Below the pieces are notes generated by a model. It worked only from the letters and a program-made list of their open reading frames with translations. It did not search any database and was not told where the DNA came from. A DNA stretch of 64,000 nucleotides from Bacillus cereus group sp. RP43 (GTDB taxonomy: Bacteria; Bacillota; Bacilli; Bacillales; Bacillaceae_G): the NCBI RefSeq assembly GCF_040459645.1, contig NZ_JARVHQ010000001.1:1984001-2048000 (forward strand). Reading direction: 5' to 3'. The translations under genes and the position numbers were made by a program. Shown piece by piece: positions 1 to 8,758 of the stretch (positions are counted from its first letter, which is position 1; each line of letters begins with the position of its first letter).

Positions 1-1229
1 CCGTGTCCTTCACGTTTTGCAATACCAGCAACGACTACGTTTGCTGATGCTCCAATTAATGTTCCGTTTCCTCCTAAGCAAGCTCCAAGAGATAACGCCC
101 ACCATAGTACTTCGATTTGCGGGGAATCGACAGATAGTCCGAGTCCTGTAGCTAAATCTTGAATAAGCGGGATCATCGTTGCGACAAATGGAATGTTGTC
201 GATTGTCGCAGATGCGATGCCGGATACCCATAAGATAAGTATAGCAGCGAAACCGATGTCGCCATTTGTTACGTTAAGTACTTGTTGTGCAAGGGAAGAA
301 ATGAGTCCGATGTCAATTAACCCGCCAACGAGAACGAATAGTCCGGCGAAGAAGAAAATGGTTACCCATTCAACGTGAGCAAATATATCTTCTATCTCAT
401 GTTCTTTCACGCCGATTAACATAAGAAGTGTAGCACCTGTCATCGCAATTACTGCAGCATCTACATGAATAATAGAATGAAGTACGAAGCCTAAAATAGT
501 TAGTCCTAAAATCGTAATCGATTTTAAAAGGAGAATTTGATCTTTAATATAATCTTTTTCATTTAATTCCATTAATATTTTAATTTGCTCAGTTGTTGTT
601 TTTAGTTTGTTACGATACATGAAGTAAATAATGCCAAGTGTCACGATAGAAATAATAATTACGATTGGAGCTAAGTTAAGTAAAAAGGCATTAAAGTCTA
701 AATGCTTATTTGCTGATCCAATCATAATGTTAGGTGGATCACCAATTAGTGTTGCTGTTCCACCTATATTTGAAAATAATACTTCTGAAATCAAATAAGG
801 AACAGGGTTTACTTTTAAAATACGTGTAATGGATAGTGTAACAGGAACGATTAATAAAACGGTTGTTACGTTGTCCAAAAATGCAGAACCGACAGCGGTT
901 AATAGGGATAGTAATAATAAAATGCGGATTGGTTTTCCGCCAGCTGCTTTTGCTGCTTTAATGGCTACAAATTCAAATACACCTGATTGACTCGTAATAT
1001 GTACGAGAATCATCATACCAATTAAAAGGGTGATCGTTTCCCATTGAATATGTGATGTGAAAACAGTATGTAAATCTACAATTCCAAAAATAATCATAAT
1101 AGCAGCGCCGAATAGTGCAATTACAGCACGATTCAATTTCTCAGAAATAATAAAACCGTATGTGACTAAAAATACGGCAATTGCAAAATAATATTGCCAA
1201 TTTGCTACTTCATGTACTGATTGTTCCAA
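1..1229 (-). CDS. ArsB/NhaD-type ion transporter (SLC13-like permease), C-terminus outside window
   Basis: Reading the minus strand gives an uninterrupted frame of about 409 codons that runs off the left edge. It begins at a TTG (1229-1227) preceded by AAGAAGGTG at good spacing; no ATG lies near it. The product is a polytopic membrane protein with features of the ion transporter superfamily: the loop GDPPNIMIGS after about five helices and, in the second half, a repeat of it, GASANVVVAG. The two pseudo-symmetrical halves are typical of ArsB/NhaD/SLC13 permeases, which export or exchange anions or Na+ for protons. Substrate cannot be read from sequence. It is divergent from yojF with about 250 bp between them. 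Confidence 0.8.
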   Translation of the reverse strand, partial: MEQSVHEVANWQYYFAIAVFLVTYGFIISEKLNRAVIALFGAAIMIIFGIVDLHTVFTSHIQWETITLLIGMMILVHITSQSGVFEFVAIKAAKAAGGKPIRILLLLSLLTAVGSAFLDNVTTVLLIVPVTLSITRILKVNPVPYLISEVLFSNIGGTATLIGDPPNIMIGSANKHLDFNAFLLNLAPIVIIISIVTLGIIYFMYRNKLKTTTEQIKILMELNEKDYIKDQILLLKSITILGLTILGFVLHSIIHVDAAVIAMTGATLLMLIGVKEHEIEDIFAHVEWVTIFFFAGLFVLVGGLIDIGLISSLAQQVLNVTNGDIGFAAILILWVSGIASATIDNIPFVATMIPLIQDLATGLGLSVDSPQIEVLWWALSLGACLGGNGTLIGASANVVVAGIAKREGH

Positions 1230-1480
1230 TCGTGTCACCTTCTTTAAAGTATGTATTCAATTGTAAATATGCATCCCTCTGCATAATTTATATTGTAGCA
1301 AATTCAAAAAAGAAAGAAAACTATTTCACAAAGTGAAGGAAAAAATGTGTTTTTTACATATCATATAAAAAATATAAAAAACACAGTGCAAATTATTAGG
1401 AAAAGTGAGCGTTGTCCTCTAATATAGAGATAGCAATTTACATTATTTTTGCGTAAAATGGTTTAAAGAGGTGAATTCCG

Positions 1481-1831
1481 ATGGAAATAGTAAAAGATAG
1501 TTCTCTTATTCAAAATGAAATTGAACGTTTTGTAAATAAAGATGTATATATTCATTTAGAAACGACGAACGGAGCGTATGCGTCACACTTTAATGAAAAG
1601 ATGATGACAGTTGGAGCATTCATTCGAAATGCAATCATTCGATTTGAACGCGGGAAGATTACGGGAACAAACCCATACCGAGTTGGTCTAAAGATGGATC
1701 ATGGCTGGGTATATGCAGAAGGTATTACGCACTGGGAAGTAGACGATAAAGAGCGTTTATTACTTGCAGGGCATGATAATCAGGGCCGCTTAGCGGTTGC
1801 ACTTGAGTTAAGCTTAACGCCATTTAAGTAA
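1481..1831 (+). CDS. yojF: YojF family protein (DUF1806), partner of BshB2
   Basis: A 116-residue soluble protein matching the YojF/DUF1806 family by its overall pattern, including the HFNEKMMTVGAFIRNA and NPYRVGLKMDHGWVYAEGITH stretches (positions about 38-55 and 66-87). In Bacillus it is encoded directly upstream of the bacillithiol deacetylase BshB2, and here the two genes are 15 bp apart and certainly co-transcribed. The start ATG has an AGAGGTG site 8 bp upstream. Its biochemical role is not established; a function tied to bacillithiol or BshB2 is inferred only from the conserved pairing. Confidence 0.85.
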   Translation: MEIVKDSSLIQNEIERFVNKDVYIHLETTNGAYASHFNEKMMTVGAFIRNAIIRFERGKITGTNPYRVGLKMDHGWVYAEGITHWEVDDKERLLLAGHDNQGRLAVALELSLTPFK

Positions 1832-1846
1832 GAAGGAGGGAAACTT

Positions 1847-2509
1847 ATGGAGAGACATGTACTTGTTGTATTTCCGCATCCAGATGATGAAGCATTTGCT
1901 GCGGGAGGAACAATTCGCTTATTAACAGATCAAGGAGTACCTGTAACGTATGCGTGCGGTACTCTAGGACAAATGGGACGTAATATGGGGAAAAATGTAT
2001 TCGCTAACCGTGAAACGATTCCAAATATCCGCGAAAAAGAATTGAAAGATGCATGTGAAGCAATGGGAATTCAAGATTTAAGAATGCTTGGTTTCCATGA
2101 TAAAACGTTAGAATTTGAAGATGTTGATTTCGTTGCAGATAAAATTGAAGCGATCATTCAAGAAGTAAATCCATCTCGAATTATTACATTTTATCCAGAG
2201 CACGGCGTACATCCAGATCATGATGCATTTGGTCGCGCTGTAGTTCGCGCCGTATCACGTATGTCAAAAGAAGAACGTCCAGTCATTCATGCGGTTGCAA
2301 TTACGAGAAATCGCGAAGCAGTACTCGGTGAACCGGATGTTGTAAATAATATTAGTGAAGTATTTGAACATAAATTAGCTGCGCTAGGCGCGCACCGTTC
2401 ACAAACAGAAGCGATGCTTGAAGAAACGCATGCAAAAATAAAAAATAAAGATGCAGCAACATTAAAATGGCTACAACTTGAACAATTTTGGACTTATAAA
2501 TGGGAGTAG
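1847..2509 (+). CDS. bshB2: Bacillithiol biosynthesis deacetylase BshB2
   Basis: A 220-residue LmbE/PIG-L family zinc deacetylase. The N-terminal zinc and catalytic motif HPDDE lies at residues 11-15, and the second zinc-ligand region GVHPDHDAFGRA is near residues 123-134. BshB2 removes the acetyl group from GlcNAc-malate to give GlcN-malate, the second step of bacillithiol synthesis, acting beside BshB1. The start is fixed by GAAGGAGGG just upstream. A terminator hairpin follows at 2544-2577, so yojF-bshB2 is a closed two-gene operon. The length is normal for the family and no key residue is missing. Confidence 0.93.
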   Translation: MERHVLVVFPHPDDEAFAAGGTIRLLTDQGVPVTYACGTLGQMGRNMGKNVFANRETIPNIREKELKDACEAMGIQDLRMLGFHDKTLEFEDVDFVADKIEAIIQEVNPSRIITFYPEHGVHPDHDAFGRAVVRAVSRMSKEERPVIHAVAITRNREAVLGEPDVVNNISEVFEHKLAALGAHRSQTEAMLEETHAKIKNKDAATLKWLQLEQFWTYKWE

Positions 2510-2543
2510 GCTAGAAGGATATCTTCTAGTATCTCTTACATAT

Positions 2544-2577
2544 AAAAAGCGCCGTCACTTGTGATGGCGCTTTTTTG
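2544..2577 (+). terminator. Rho-independent terminator after bshB2
   Basis: AAAGCGCC and GGCGCTTT form a stem around a short loop, followed by a T run. It lies 35 bp past the bshB2 stop and directly before the convergent MerR gene, so it may serve both strands. Confidence 0.9.
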
Positions 2578-2579
2578 TG

Positions 2580-3812
2580 CTATTGTTTCGTACTAGCCAA
2601 ATACATGAGCATGTGGAATTTTTCGTCTCTTACATGATAATCGAAATAAGGTCCTGGATCTGTACAGTAACCGATATTTTCACTTTGCGTGATTTGAAAT
2701 TCGTGGCCTGATAAATTTTCTTCTAAGTATTTTGGATATAAAATATGTTCGTGAGAATTTGGATATAAGGCTGAAATATTTTTCAAGGATTTGGCCGAAC
2801 TATCATAATATGAGTATCCGCCGACAATTGTTGAACTGTTATGTAAATAGTTTTTTAGAACGTGAATTGGGAACTGCGGATTGAGCAGTGAAAAATCAGT
2901 TACTGAAAAACTATCCACAAAAACATCGATGCTAAGCGGTTTCAATGGCAGATTTAAATCGGAATTCAAAATATAAAGGACGCGCGGCTTCGGATTCATA
3001 CGTTCAATTCTGTTTCTAACCTTCTTGAGCATCGCAAGCGAATAGCCACTGAATACATAGGACGCGCTTGTTTCAAGAACATCGATATATTTGGGTAGTG
3101 ACACAAAAGCGTCAACGTTTGTTTCCACAATTAATTTGTTTTTCAAATCTATATTTTGTAGAACTTTTTGAAACTGAAAATTAATTTTTTCAAATAAGTT
3201 AATCATTTTGGGATTGATCTCTTTAATCGTTTCTTTATCGTAAAAATAAGATGGATAAGGAGACGTCTCGTACAAATTCGCGGTAATGATAATACCCTCT
3301 TCGATAGCTGCCTCGTATCCACAGGTACAAGTTAAACGCCCCGTGTGAATGTAAACTTTTTTAATCGTTACATCTTCCATTTCAAGTGGAATGCGGCACT
3401 TCGGACAATAGAGCAAATTTACAAAGTCAAGCGGGATTCCTGTAATATTCTCTTCTTTGGATGAAGGTGAGCTAGTTTGAGCTGCTTTTTCAATCAATTG
3501 GATAGCTTTTGATATGTCTTCTTTTTTCTTGGTTAGCTCGTCCTTTTTATCAATGAGCAAGTTGTTGTAGTAGTCGATATCCTCATGGTCTGAGAAGTTT
3601 GTGACACGCCGATATGATAAAATTCGTTGGATTTCTATCAATGAAAAATGAAATTTTTTCAGCTCAGTAATAAAAGCCATGTCGTCGAAACACAATTGGT
3701 TCATTTGATACTGGGTGTTTTTTTTGTCTGGTATTAATAATCCTAGTTCAATGTAATAACGAACGGTATCAGTCGTAACATGAAAAAGCTTCGCAAATGT
3801 ACCAATTTTCAT
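2580..3812 (-). CDS. MerR-family regulator with zinc-ribbon and degenerate methyltransferase-like effector domain
   Basis: 410 residues, about three times the length of a usual MerR protein. Residues 1-70 are a MerR winged helix (TFAKLFHVTTDTVRYYIELGLL), and residues 75-120 a charged helix such as the MerR dimerisation coil. Residues 136-164 hold CPKC and a later CTC, a zinc-ribbon arrangement like that preceding the methyltransferase domain of RlmA-type enzymes. The rest looks like a class I methyltransferase fold: a hydrophobic strand at 227-236, GYSLAMLKKV at 256-265 and SDLNLPL near 284-290. The glycine-rich SAM loop is replaced by ETNVDAF, so methyl transfer is unlikely; ligand sensing is inferred. 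Start ATG 3812 follows GGGGGG; the longer frame lacks a ribosome site. It is divergent from the amine-catabolic operon and probably controls it. Confidence 0.8.
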   Translation of the reverse strand: MKIGTFAKLFHVTTDTVRYYIELGLLIPDKKNTQYQMNQLCFDDMAFITELKKFHFSLIEIQRILSYRRVTNFSDHEDIDYYNNLLIDKKDELTKKKEDISKAIQLIEKAAQTSSPSSKEENITGIPLDFVNLLYCPKCRIPLEMEDVTIKKVYIHTGRLTCTCGYEAAIEEGIIITANLYETSPYPSYFYDKETIKEINPKMINLFEKINFQFQKVLQNIDLKNKLIVETNVDAFVSLPKYIDVLETSASYVFSGYSLAMLKKVRNRIERMNPKPRVLYILNSDLNLPLKPLSIDVFVDSFSVTDFSLLNPQFPIHVLKNYLHNSSTIVGGYSYYDSSAKSLKNISALYPNSHEHILYPKYLEENLSGHEFQITQSENIGYCTDPGPYFDYHVRDEKFHMLMYLASTKQ

Positions 3813-3889
3813 AGATGTCCCCCCAATGAAAAAAGTGGAGTTACTCCATTTTTTTCGCAAAATGACTTCAAAAAACTCTCAAATGGCTA

Positions 3890-3920
3890 TTGACTTGGAG
3901 GAAACTCCAAGTCATATTAT
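3890..3920 (+). promoter_or_regulatory. MerR-type promoter: 19-bp spacer carrying a dyad
   Basis: TTGACT (3890-3895) and TATTAT (3915-3920) are separated by exactly 19 bp. The spacer holds most of a perfect inverted repeat, TGACTTGGAG-GAAA-CTCCAAGTCA (3891-3914). The over-long spacer with a central dyad is the signature of promoters that MerR proteins activate by untwisting DNA. It points towards the oxidase at 3999. A shorter dyad, TGGAGTTACTCCA at 3837-3849, lies nearer the regulator's own start and may serve autoregulation. Confidence 0.85.
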
Positions 3921-3998
3921 TAATTCAATAAGTGTGAATATTGTGAATATTTTTGACTGTATTGTAACATACATGTCACGAAAGGAGAAGGATTAGCT

Positions 3999-5285
3999 AT
4001 GGATAAGATGGATCATATGGATACTCTCTCACTATGGACAGCGACTGCAAACAGCTATGACAAAGGAAAACCTCTTGAAGGAAATGAAGAGGCGGATGTT
4101 GTCATTATTGGCGCAGGTTTCACAGGTCTTTCTTCTGCATATCATTTGCAAAAGTTAGGGAAGAGTGTCATTGTCCTTGAGCAGGAAACAATCGGATATG
4201 GCGCAAGCGGTCGCAACGGTGGGATGGTATTGCCGGGCTATAAGTCAACGATGCAGGAGCTTGCCAAGAAGTATGGTGCCGAAGAGGCGAGGCAGCTTAA
4301 CGATCTTTCTCTGCTTAGTGTTGAATTAGTTAAAAACATTATCGACGAGCATCAAATCAACTGTAATTTTAGAAAGACAGGTCACATTGTGGCAGCTTAC
4401 AAAGCCAAGCATTTTGAAGGATTGAAACTTGAAAGTGAATACTTAAACAAAAATTTTGGATATGAATGTAGCGTGCTTAATCGAAGTCAGTTGCATCAAG
4501 AAATTGATTCCCCGCAATATTATGGTTGCTTAGTCGACGACTCGAGCTACTCGTTCCAACCACTGAACTATGCAATTGGTTTGGGAGAAGCAGCTAAATC
4601 GATCGGCGCAAAAATCTTTGAGCATTCGAAAGCACTATCTATTGAGTACGGCCGAAATAGTGTGAAAGTTGTAACAGAAAAAGGTGCTGTTACTGCGAAA
4701 GACATTATTGTGGCTACAGATGGTTACTCTGGAAAAATCATGACGGAACTGAATAAAGGCGTACTGCCAATTTCAGCACGTATTATTGCTACTGAACAGC
4801 TTCCAGAATCACTGGTGAATGCCATCATTCCTAAAAATCGCATGGTTTTTGATACAAGCAGTTTCCTTTACTATTTCAGGCGCACACCAGATAGTCGGAT
4901 CATATTTGGCGGTGGCGATATTCGTCCAAACTTAGGTGATGCTGTTTATCAAAATGTTTACGATGCTATGGTTAAAATAATGCCAAAACTAGAAGGAAGC
5001 AAGATTGATTACAGGTGGGGTGGATTTATCGGGGTTACAATTGATACGTTCCCGGTTATCGGTAGATCCAAAGAAGGCGCATATTTCGCAACGGGTTATA
5101 CGGGCCATGGTGCGTCTCTCTCGACATTGTTTGGTAAGTTATTGGCACAATGGATCGTTACGGGGAGTGCAGGTGGATACCGATTTGAAAAGGAACGCCT
5201 CAAATCATTTCCATTCTATAATCAGAAAACGATGCTGGTCAATATAGCACATATTGGTTTCAAACTGGTAGATATTATCGCGTAA
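3999..5285 (+). CDS. FAD-dependent amine oxidoreductase (DAO family, gamma-glutamylputrescine oxidase-like)
   Basis: 428 residues of the D-amino-acid-oxidase-like FAD family. The dinucleotide-binding loop VVIIGAGFTGLSSAYHL is at about residues 34-50, followed by an acidic residue ending strand 2 and GYGASGRNGG near 67-76, a pattern typical of PuuB-type oxidases. A second FAD-contact region, GYTGHGASLS, is near the C-terminus. Such enzymes oxidise a primary or secondary amine to an aldehyde with release of H2O2. It is first in an operon with an aldehyde dehydrogenase 13 bp downstream, which fits oxidation of an amine to an acid. The precise amine is unknown. The start has AAAGGAG upstream; internal ATGs at codons 4 and 7 are alternatives. 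Confidence 0.85.
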   Translation: MDKMDHMDTLSLWTATANSYDKGKPLEGNEEADVVIIGAGFTGLSSAYHLQKLGKSVIVLEQETIGYGASGRNGGMVLPGYKSTMQELAKKYGAEEARQLNDLSLLSVELVKNIIDEHQINCNFRKTGHIVAAYKAKHFEGLKLESEYLNKNFGYECSVLNRSQLHQEIDSPQYYGCLVDDSSYSFQPLNYAIGLGEAAKSIGAKIFEHSKALSIEYGRNSVKVVTEKGAVTAKDIIVATDGYSGKIMTELNKGVLPISARIIATEQLPESLVNAIIPKNRMVFDTSSFLYYFRRTPDSRIIFGGGDIRPNLGDAVYQNVYDAMVKIMPKLEGSKIDYRWGGFIGVTIDTFPVIGRSKEGAYFATGYTGHGASLSTLFGKLLAQWIVTGSAGGYRFEKERLKSFPFYNQKTMLVNIAHIGFKLVDIIA

Positions 5286-5298
5286 AGGAGAGGTGTTT

Positions 5299-6771
5299 AT
5301 GGAAATTAACATGTTCATTGACGGGAAATGGGTAGAAGCATTATCAGGTGCTAGAAGAAACATTATCAATCCTGCAACCGGAGAGGTTATCGCAACGTCT
5401 GCTCATGGATCAGCAGATGATGCGAAGATAGCAATTAAGGCGGCTCGTAACGCGTTTGACAGCGGAATCTGGTCGGATTTATCGGCTGATGAAAGAGCTG
5501 ACTATCTATATAAGATTGCAGACCGTCTTGAAGAGAAGACAGCTGAAATTGCCCGTTTGGAAACTGCAAATAACGGTAAGGTTATTCGTGCAACAACCTA
5601 TGTAGATATTCCTGTATCGATTCAATGTTTCCGCTATTATGCTGACTTGATCAAAGGTATGAAGAAGGAATCTTACACTCGTGCTGATTCTTCGGAAACA
5701 ATTATTATCCATGAACCGATTGGTGTTTGTGGACTTATTGTACCTTGGAACTTCCCACTTATGCTAGCTGTTTGGCAAATTGCTCCTGCACTTGCCGCAG
5801 GAAATACAATTGTAATTAAGCCTGCCGACGTCACTCCTGTAAGCTTATTCAAATTATTTGAAATCATCGAAGAGGTTGGACTTCCCGACGGAGTAGCAAA
5901 CCTAGTATTAGGACCTGGCTCAAAGGTTGGAAATGAGCTTGCAGAGAGTCACGATGTTGACAAAGTTGCCTTTACCGGTGGAACAAAAACAGGTCAAAGT
6001 ATTATGCGCGCAGCTGCGGGCAATATGAAAAAAGTCACACTTGAATTAGGCGGGAAATCTCCACTTATGGTGTTTGACGATGTGGATTTTGAAACGGCAG
6101 TCGATAATGCGATGTTTGGTATTTTCCACAACGCTGGGCAAGTTTGTTCAGCTGCATCCCGTTTGCTTGTACAAGAGACCATTTACGATAAGTTTGTTGA
6201 AAGATTGGCCGAGCGTGCGAATAAAATTGTAGTTGGAAACGGAGAAAGCGAGAATATCGAAATGGGAGCTCTCACAACCGAGTCTCATATGAATGACGTT
6301 TTACATTATATAAAGAGCGGAATTGAAGAAGGTGCAAAATTAGTTTGTGGTGGTAAACGTTTAACAGAAAATGGGCTTGATCGAGGGTTTTTCATCGCAC
6401 CAACAATCTTTGCTGATGTAAATGCGGATATGTGTATTGTTAAGGAAGAGATTTTTGGGCCAGTCCTTGTTGTACAGAAATTTAAAGATGAGGAAGATGC
6501 CATCAAAAAAGCGAATGATTCCATTTATGGATTAGCTGGTGCTGTATTTACTGAAGATATGGACCGAGCAAAACGTGTTATTAGTAAATTGCGTGCGGGA
6601 ATTACTTGGATTAATAGTTATCATCTTGCTTATGTTGAAGGTCCTTGGGGCGGATATAAGCAAAGTGGAATCGGTAGGGCTTTAGGTGTTGCCGGACTGG
6701 AGCATTTTATGGAAACAAAGCAAATCAATATCCACCAGCATGCCAAGCCTGTAGGTTGGTATGTGAATTAA
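5299..6771 (+). CDS. NAD-dependent aldehyde dehydrogenase (PuuC/betaine-aldehyde type)
   Basis: 490 residues, normal for the superfamily. Visible motifs are PWNFPLMLAVWQIAPALAAG (cofactor/oxyanion region), FTGGTKTG, the general-base LELGGKSP and the catalytic-cysteine stretch NAGQVCSAASR, plus EEIFGPVL and the C-terminal PWGGYKQSGIGR. It converts an aldehyde to a carboxylate with NAD+. The start ATG 5299 is chosen because AAAGGAG ends 8 bp before it; an upstream in-frame GTG sits inside the ribosome site. Immediate coupling to the amine oxidase suggests it consumes the aldehyde that enzyme releases, as in putrescine or diaminopropane degradation. Confidence 0.9.
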   Translation: MEINMFIDGKWVEALSGARRNIINPATGEVIATSAHGSADDAKIAIKAARNAFDSGIWSDLSADERADYLYKIADRLEEKTAEIARLETANNGKVIRATTYVDIPVSIQCFRYYADLIKGMKKESYTRADSSETIIIHEPIGVCGLIVPWNFPLMLAVWQIAPALAAGNTIVIKPADVTPVSLFKLFEIIEEVGLPDGVANLVLGPGSKVGNELAESHDVDKVAFTGGTKTGQSIMRAAAGNMKKVTLELGGKSPLMVFDDVDFETAVDNAMFGIFHNAGQVCSAASRLLVQETIYDKFVERLAERANKIVVGNGESENIEMGALTTESHMNDVLHYIKSGIEEGAKLVCGGKRLTENGLDRGFFIAPTIFADVNADMCIVKEEIFGPVLVVQKFKDEEDAIKKANDSIYGLAGAVFTEDMDRAKRVISKLRAGITWINSYHLAYVEGPWGGYKQSGIGRALGVAGLEHFMETKQINIHQHAKPVGWYVN

Positions 6772-6816
6772 TTGAGCTTAACTTGCTATATAAATTATTT
6801 GTAAGGGGATATGCTC

Positions 6817-8235
6817 ATGAAAATAGTGGACAACCGTCCGTCATCGAACATAGAGAAGCCAGAAGGAATGAATAAGTCGGTGGATGATTCAGTGCTCGGA
6901 ACCAAAAGTATTCCGTTACTATATTTACGGTTTGCTTTGGCAGGAATTATGGCTAATGTAATTCTAGGAGTTGTATCGGTTATCGATGGCTATTTCGTTA
7001 GTGGCTTTCAGGAGCTGGAAATCGAAGGGATAGGAATTGGATTTACCGTTATGGTTATTACCCGTATGATCGGTGTTCTTTTGGGGGTGGGAGCCGGAGC
7101 GGTCATTTCACTTCGACTGGGAAAAGGAAAGCTAGAAGAAGCTAGAAGTATTATGGGACAAACTTTATGGTTTACTCTTTTCCTTTCCTCTTTGTTAGCT
7201 ATACTTGGATTGGCCTTTGAAACTGATATTATGATTCTATTCGGAGCAAGTGATGAAGCGCTTCCGTATGCGGTGCAATATAGCCGACTACTATGGATTT
7301 CGTTGCCATTAACGATATTGGCCGTTGTATTAAGTATTTTAGCCAATATCGATGAAAAACCTATATTATCAATGAACAGTTGGTTAGTCGCAGCGGTTGT
7401 TGCTGGGACTATGGAATGGATTATGGTAGTGAAGTATGACATGGGGATGATGGGTTCTTCATGGGCTAATACGATTTCGCAATCGATTCCTGTTCTCTTA
7501 ATCTTTTATTTCTGGTTTGGTAAAACGAAACTTAAGCCAAAAATGAAAGATGTGATGATTAATCTCAAGAAGATTGGTGAAGTAGTTTGGACGGGTTTTG
7601 CATCTTTCTCTAGTCAGTTCATGATGTTTATTGCAATTATTTTCACCAACAATTTACTGCAAAGCTATGGAGGTGGTCTGCACGTTGCAGCTTTCACGAT
7701 TCAAAATGGTTACATTACAAATCTCCTCGCTTTAGCGGCGCTCGGTGGGATGACAGGGCTTCAACCGATTATTAGTTATAATTACGGTGCAGGCAACCTT
7801 GATCGTGTGAAACAAGCAATTAAGATGGGACTCATTTTTACAGTTTCCTTCTTTGTGATCGTGACAGCCATACTAGTCATTTTTGCAGATCCAATTGTGT
7901 CATTTTTTTCCGGCGGTAATCCTGAATTACAAAAACTGGGCATTTGGACGACGGTTGTATTCAATAGTTTGTTTACACTTAGTGCAGTTAGCTTGCTTGT
8001 CTCTGGTTATTTTGAATCACAGGAGAGAAACTGGTCCGCAACGTTTATTAGTGTAAGCAAAATATTATTGTTCATGTTACCATTTTTATTTATTTTCCCG
8101 AAATTCTGGGGTGTAGAAGGTGTATGGTACGCTGCTCCTGCTGCAGAAATTCCAGGTGTTCTCATTGCCATATACTTTATGAGAAAAGAGTTCAAACGTT
8201 TAAAGGTTACCAATGTTAAAATAGTAGATTTATAG
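6817..8235 (+). CDS. MATE-family efflux transporter
   Basis: 472 residues with about twelve hydrophobic helices in two pseudo-repeats after a 30-residue polar N-terminus. The pattern GVVSVIDGYFVSG and, later, GGMTGLQPIISYNYGAG fits the MATE family; the latter matches the conserved QP-I-x-NYGAG loop of Na+- or H+-driven multidrug exporters. ATG 6817 has AAGGGG 8 bp upstream; the ATG two codons earlier is too close. It lies 45 bp after the aldehyde dehydrogenase and 45 bp before the cupin, so it is part of the operon. It may export a toxic amine or product; that is inferred from position. Confidence 0.85.
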   Translation: MKIVDNRPSSNIEKPEGMNKSVDDSVLGTKSIPLLYLRFALAGIMANVILGVVSVIDGYFVSGFQELEIEGIGIGFTVMVITRMIGVLLGVGAGAVISLRLGKGKLEEARSIMGQTLWFTLFLSSLLAILGLAFETDIMILFGASDEALPYAVQYSRLLWISLPLTILAVVLSILANIDEKPILSMNSWLVAAVVAGTMEWIMVVKYDMGMMGSSWANTISQSIPVLLIFYFWFGKTKLKPKMKDVMINLKKIGEVVWTGFASFSSQFMMFIAIIFTNNLLQSYGGGLHVAAFTIQNGYITNLLALAALGGMTGLQPIISYNYGAGNLDRVKQAIKMGLIFTVSFFVIVTAILVIFADPIVSFFSGGNPELQKLGIWTTVVFNSLFTLSAVSLLVSGYFESQERNWSATFISVSKILLFMLPFLFIFPKFWGVEGVWYAAPAAEIPGVLIAIYFMRKEFKRLKVTNVKIVDL

Positions 8236-8280
8236 GAACGTATTCCGTCAAAATTACAAATAAGAGAGAGGGTTATCATC

Positions 8281-8562
8281 ATGTTTTTTGCGAAAAAAAT
8301 TACAGCAGAAGAAGCAGAGCAACTAGGTGCCAACACATGGGAACCATGGGTAGGCGAACCGAATAAAGGAACGTGGCATGTAGAAGAACAGGAAGTTTTC
8401 TATGTGACAGACGGTGAAGTATTTATTACTGTTGATGGAAAAAAATATCATATTACAAAGGACTGGATCGTTTCCTTGGATAAGGACCTTGTTTGTGAAT
8501 GGGATTGTCCAGTGTTTTTGAAAAAGAATTATAAGATGAACCATGAGATTCATTTGAAATAA
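8281..8562 (+). CDS. Small cupin-domain protein (DUF861/Cupin_3-like)
   Basis: A 93-residue single cupin barrel. EPWVGEPNKGTWHVEEQEVFYVTDGEVFITVDG resembles cupin motif 1 of the DUF861/EutQ group, and LVCEWDCPVFLKKNY its C-terminal strand. The usual metal-binding histidine pair is not clearly present (only one His in the WHVEEQEVFY segment), so a metal role is uncertain. Small DUF861 cupins are often encoded with amine and amino-acid catabolic enzymes. GAGAGGG sits 8 bp before the ATG. Position within the operon suggests an accessory catalytic or binding role; no function is assigned. Confidence 0.75.
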   Translation: MFFAKKITAEEAEQLGANTWEPWVGEPNKGTWHVEEQEVFYVTDGEVFITVDGKKYHITKDWIVSLDKDLVCEWDCPVFLKKNYKMNHEIHLK

Positions 8563-8758
8563 TGTGAACTGAGGAATGGGAAAATGCTAATCAGATGACG
8601 GCTTTTGCATATGCAACGGATAAGAAATTCAGATTAGTAATGTTGAAGAAATGTAGTGGAGTTTATGCAAATACGTTTACATACCGTCTTGTGAATGCGC
8701 TTTCTTTTTGAGTGTCACAAATACATAGGACGGTTATCTTAAATTAGGAGGTTTCACC

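Noticed and set aside
7008..7442. 144-codon minus-strand frame inside the MATE gene
   Set aside because: Shadow of a well-supported membrane protein gene; no ribosome site or family pattern.
8594..8710. 38-codon frame between the cupin gene and mmsA
   Set aside because: No ribosome site and no recognisable protein; kept as intergenic.
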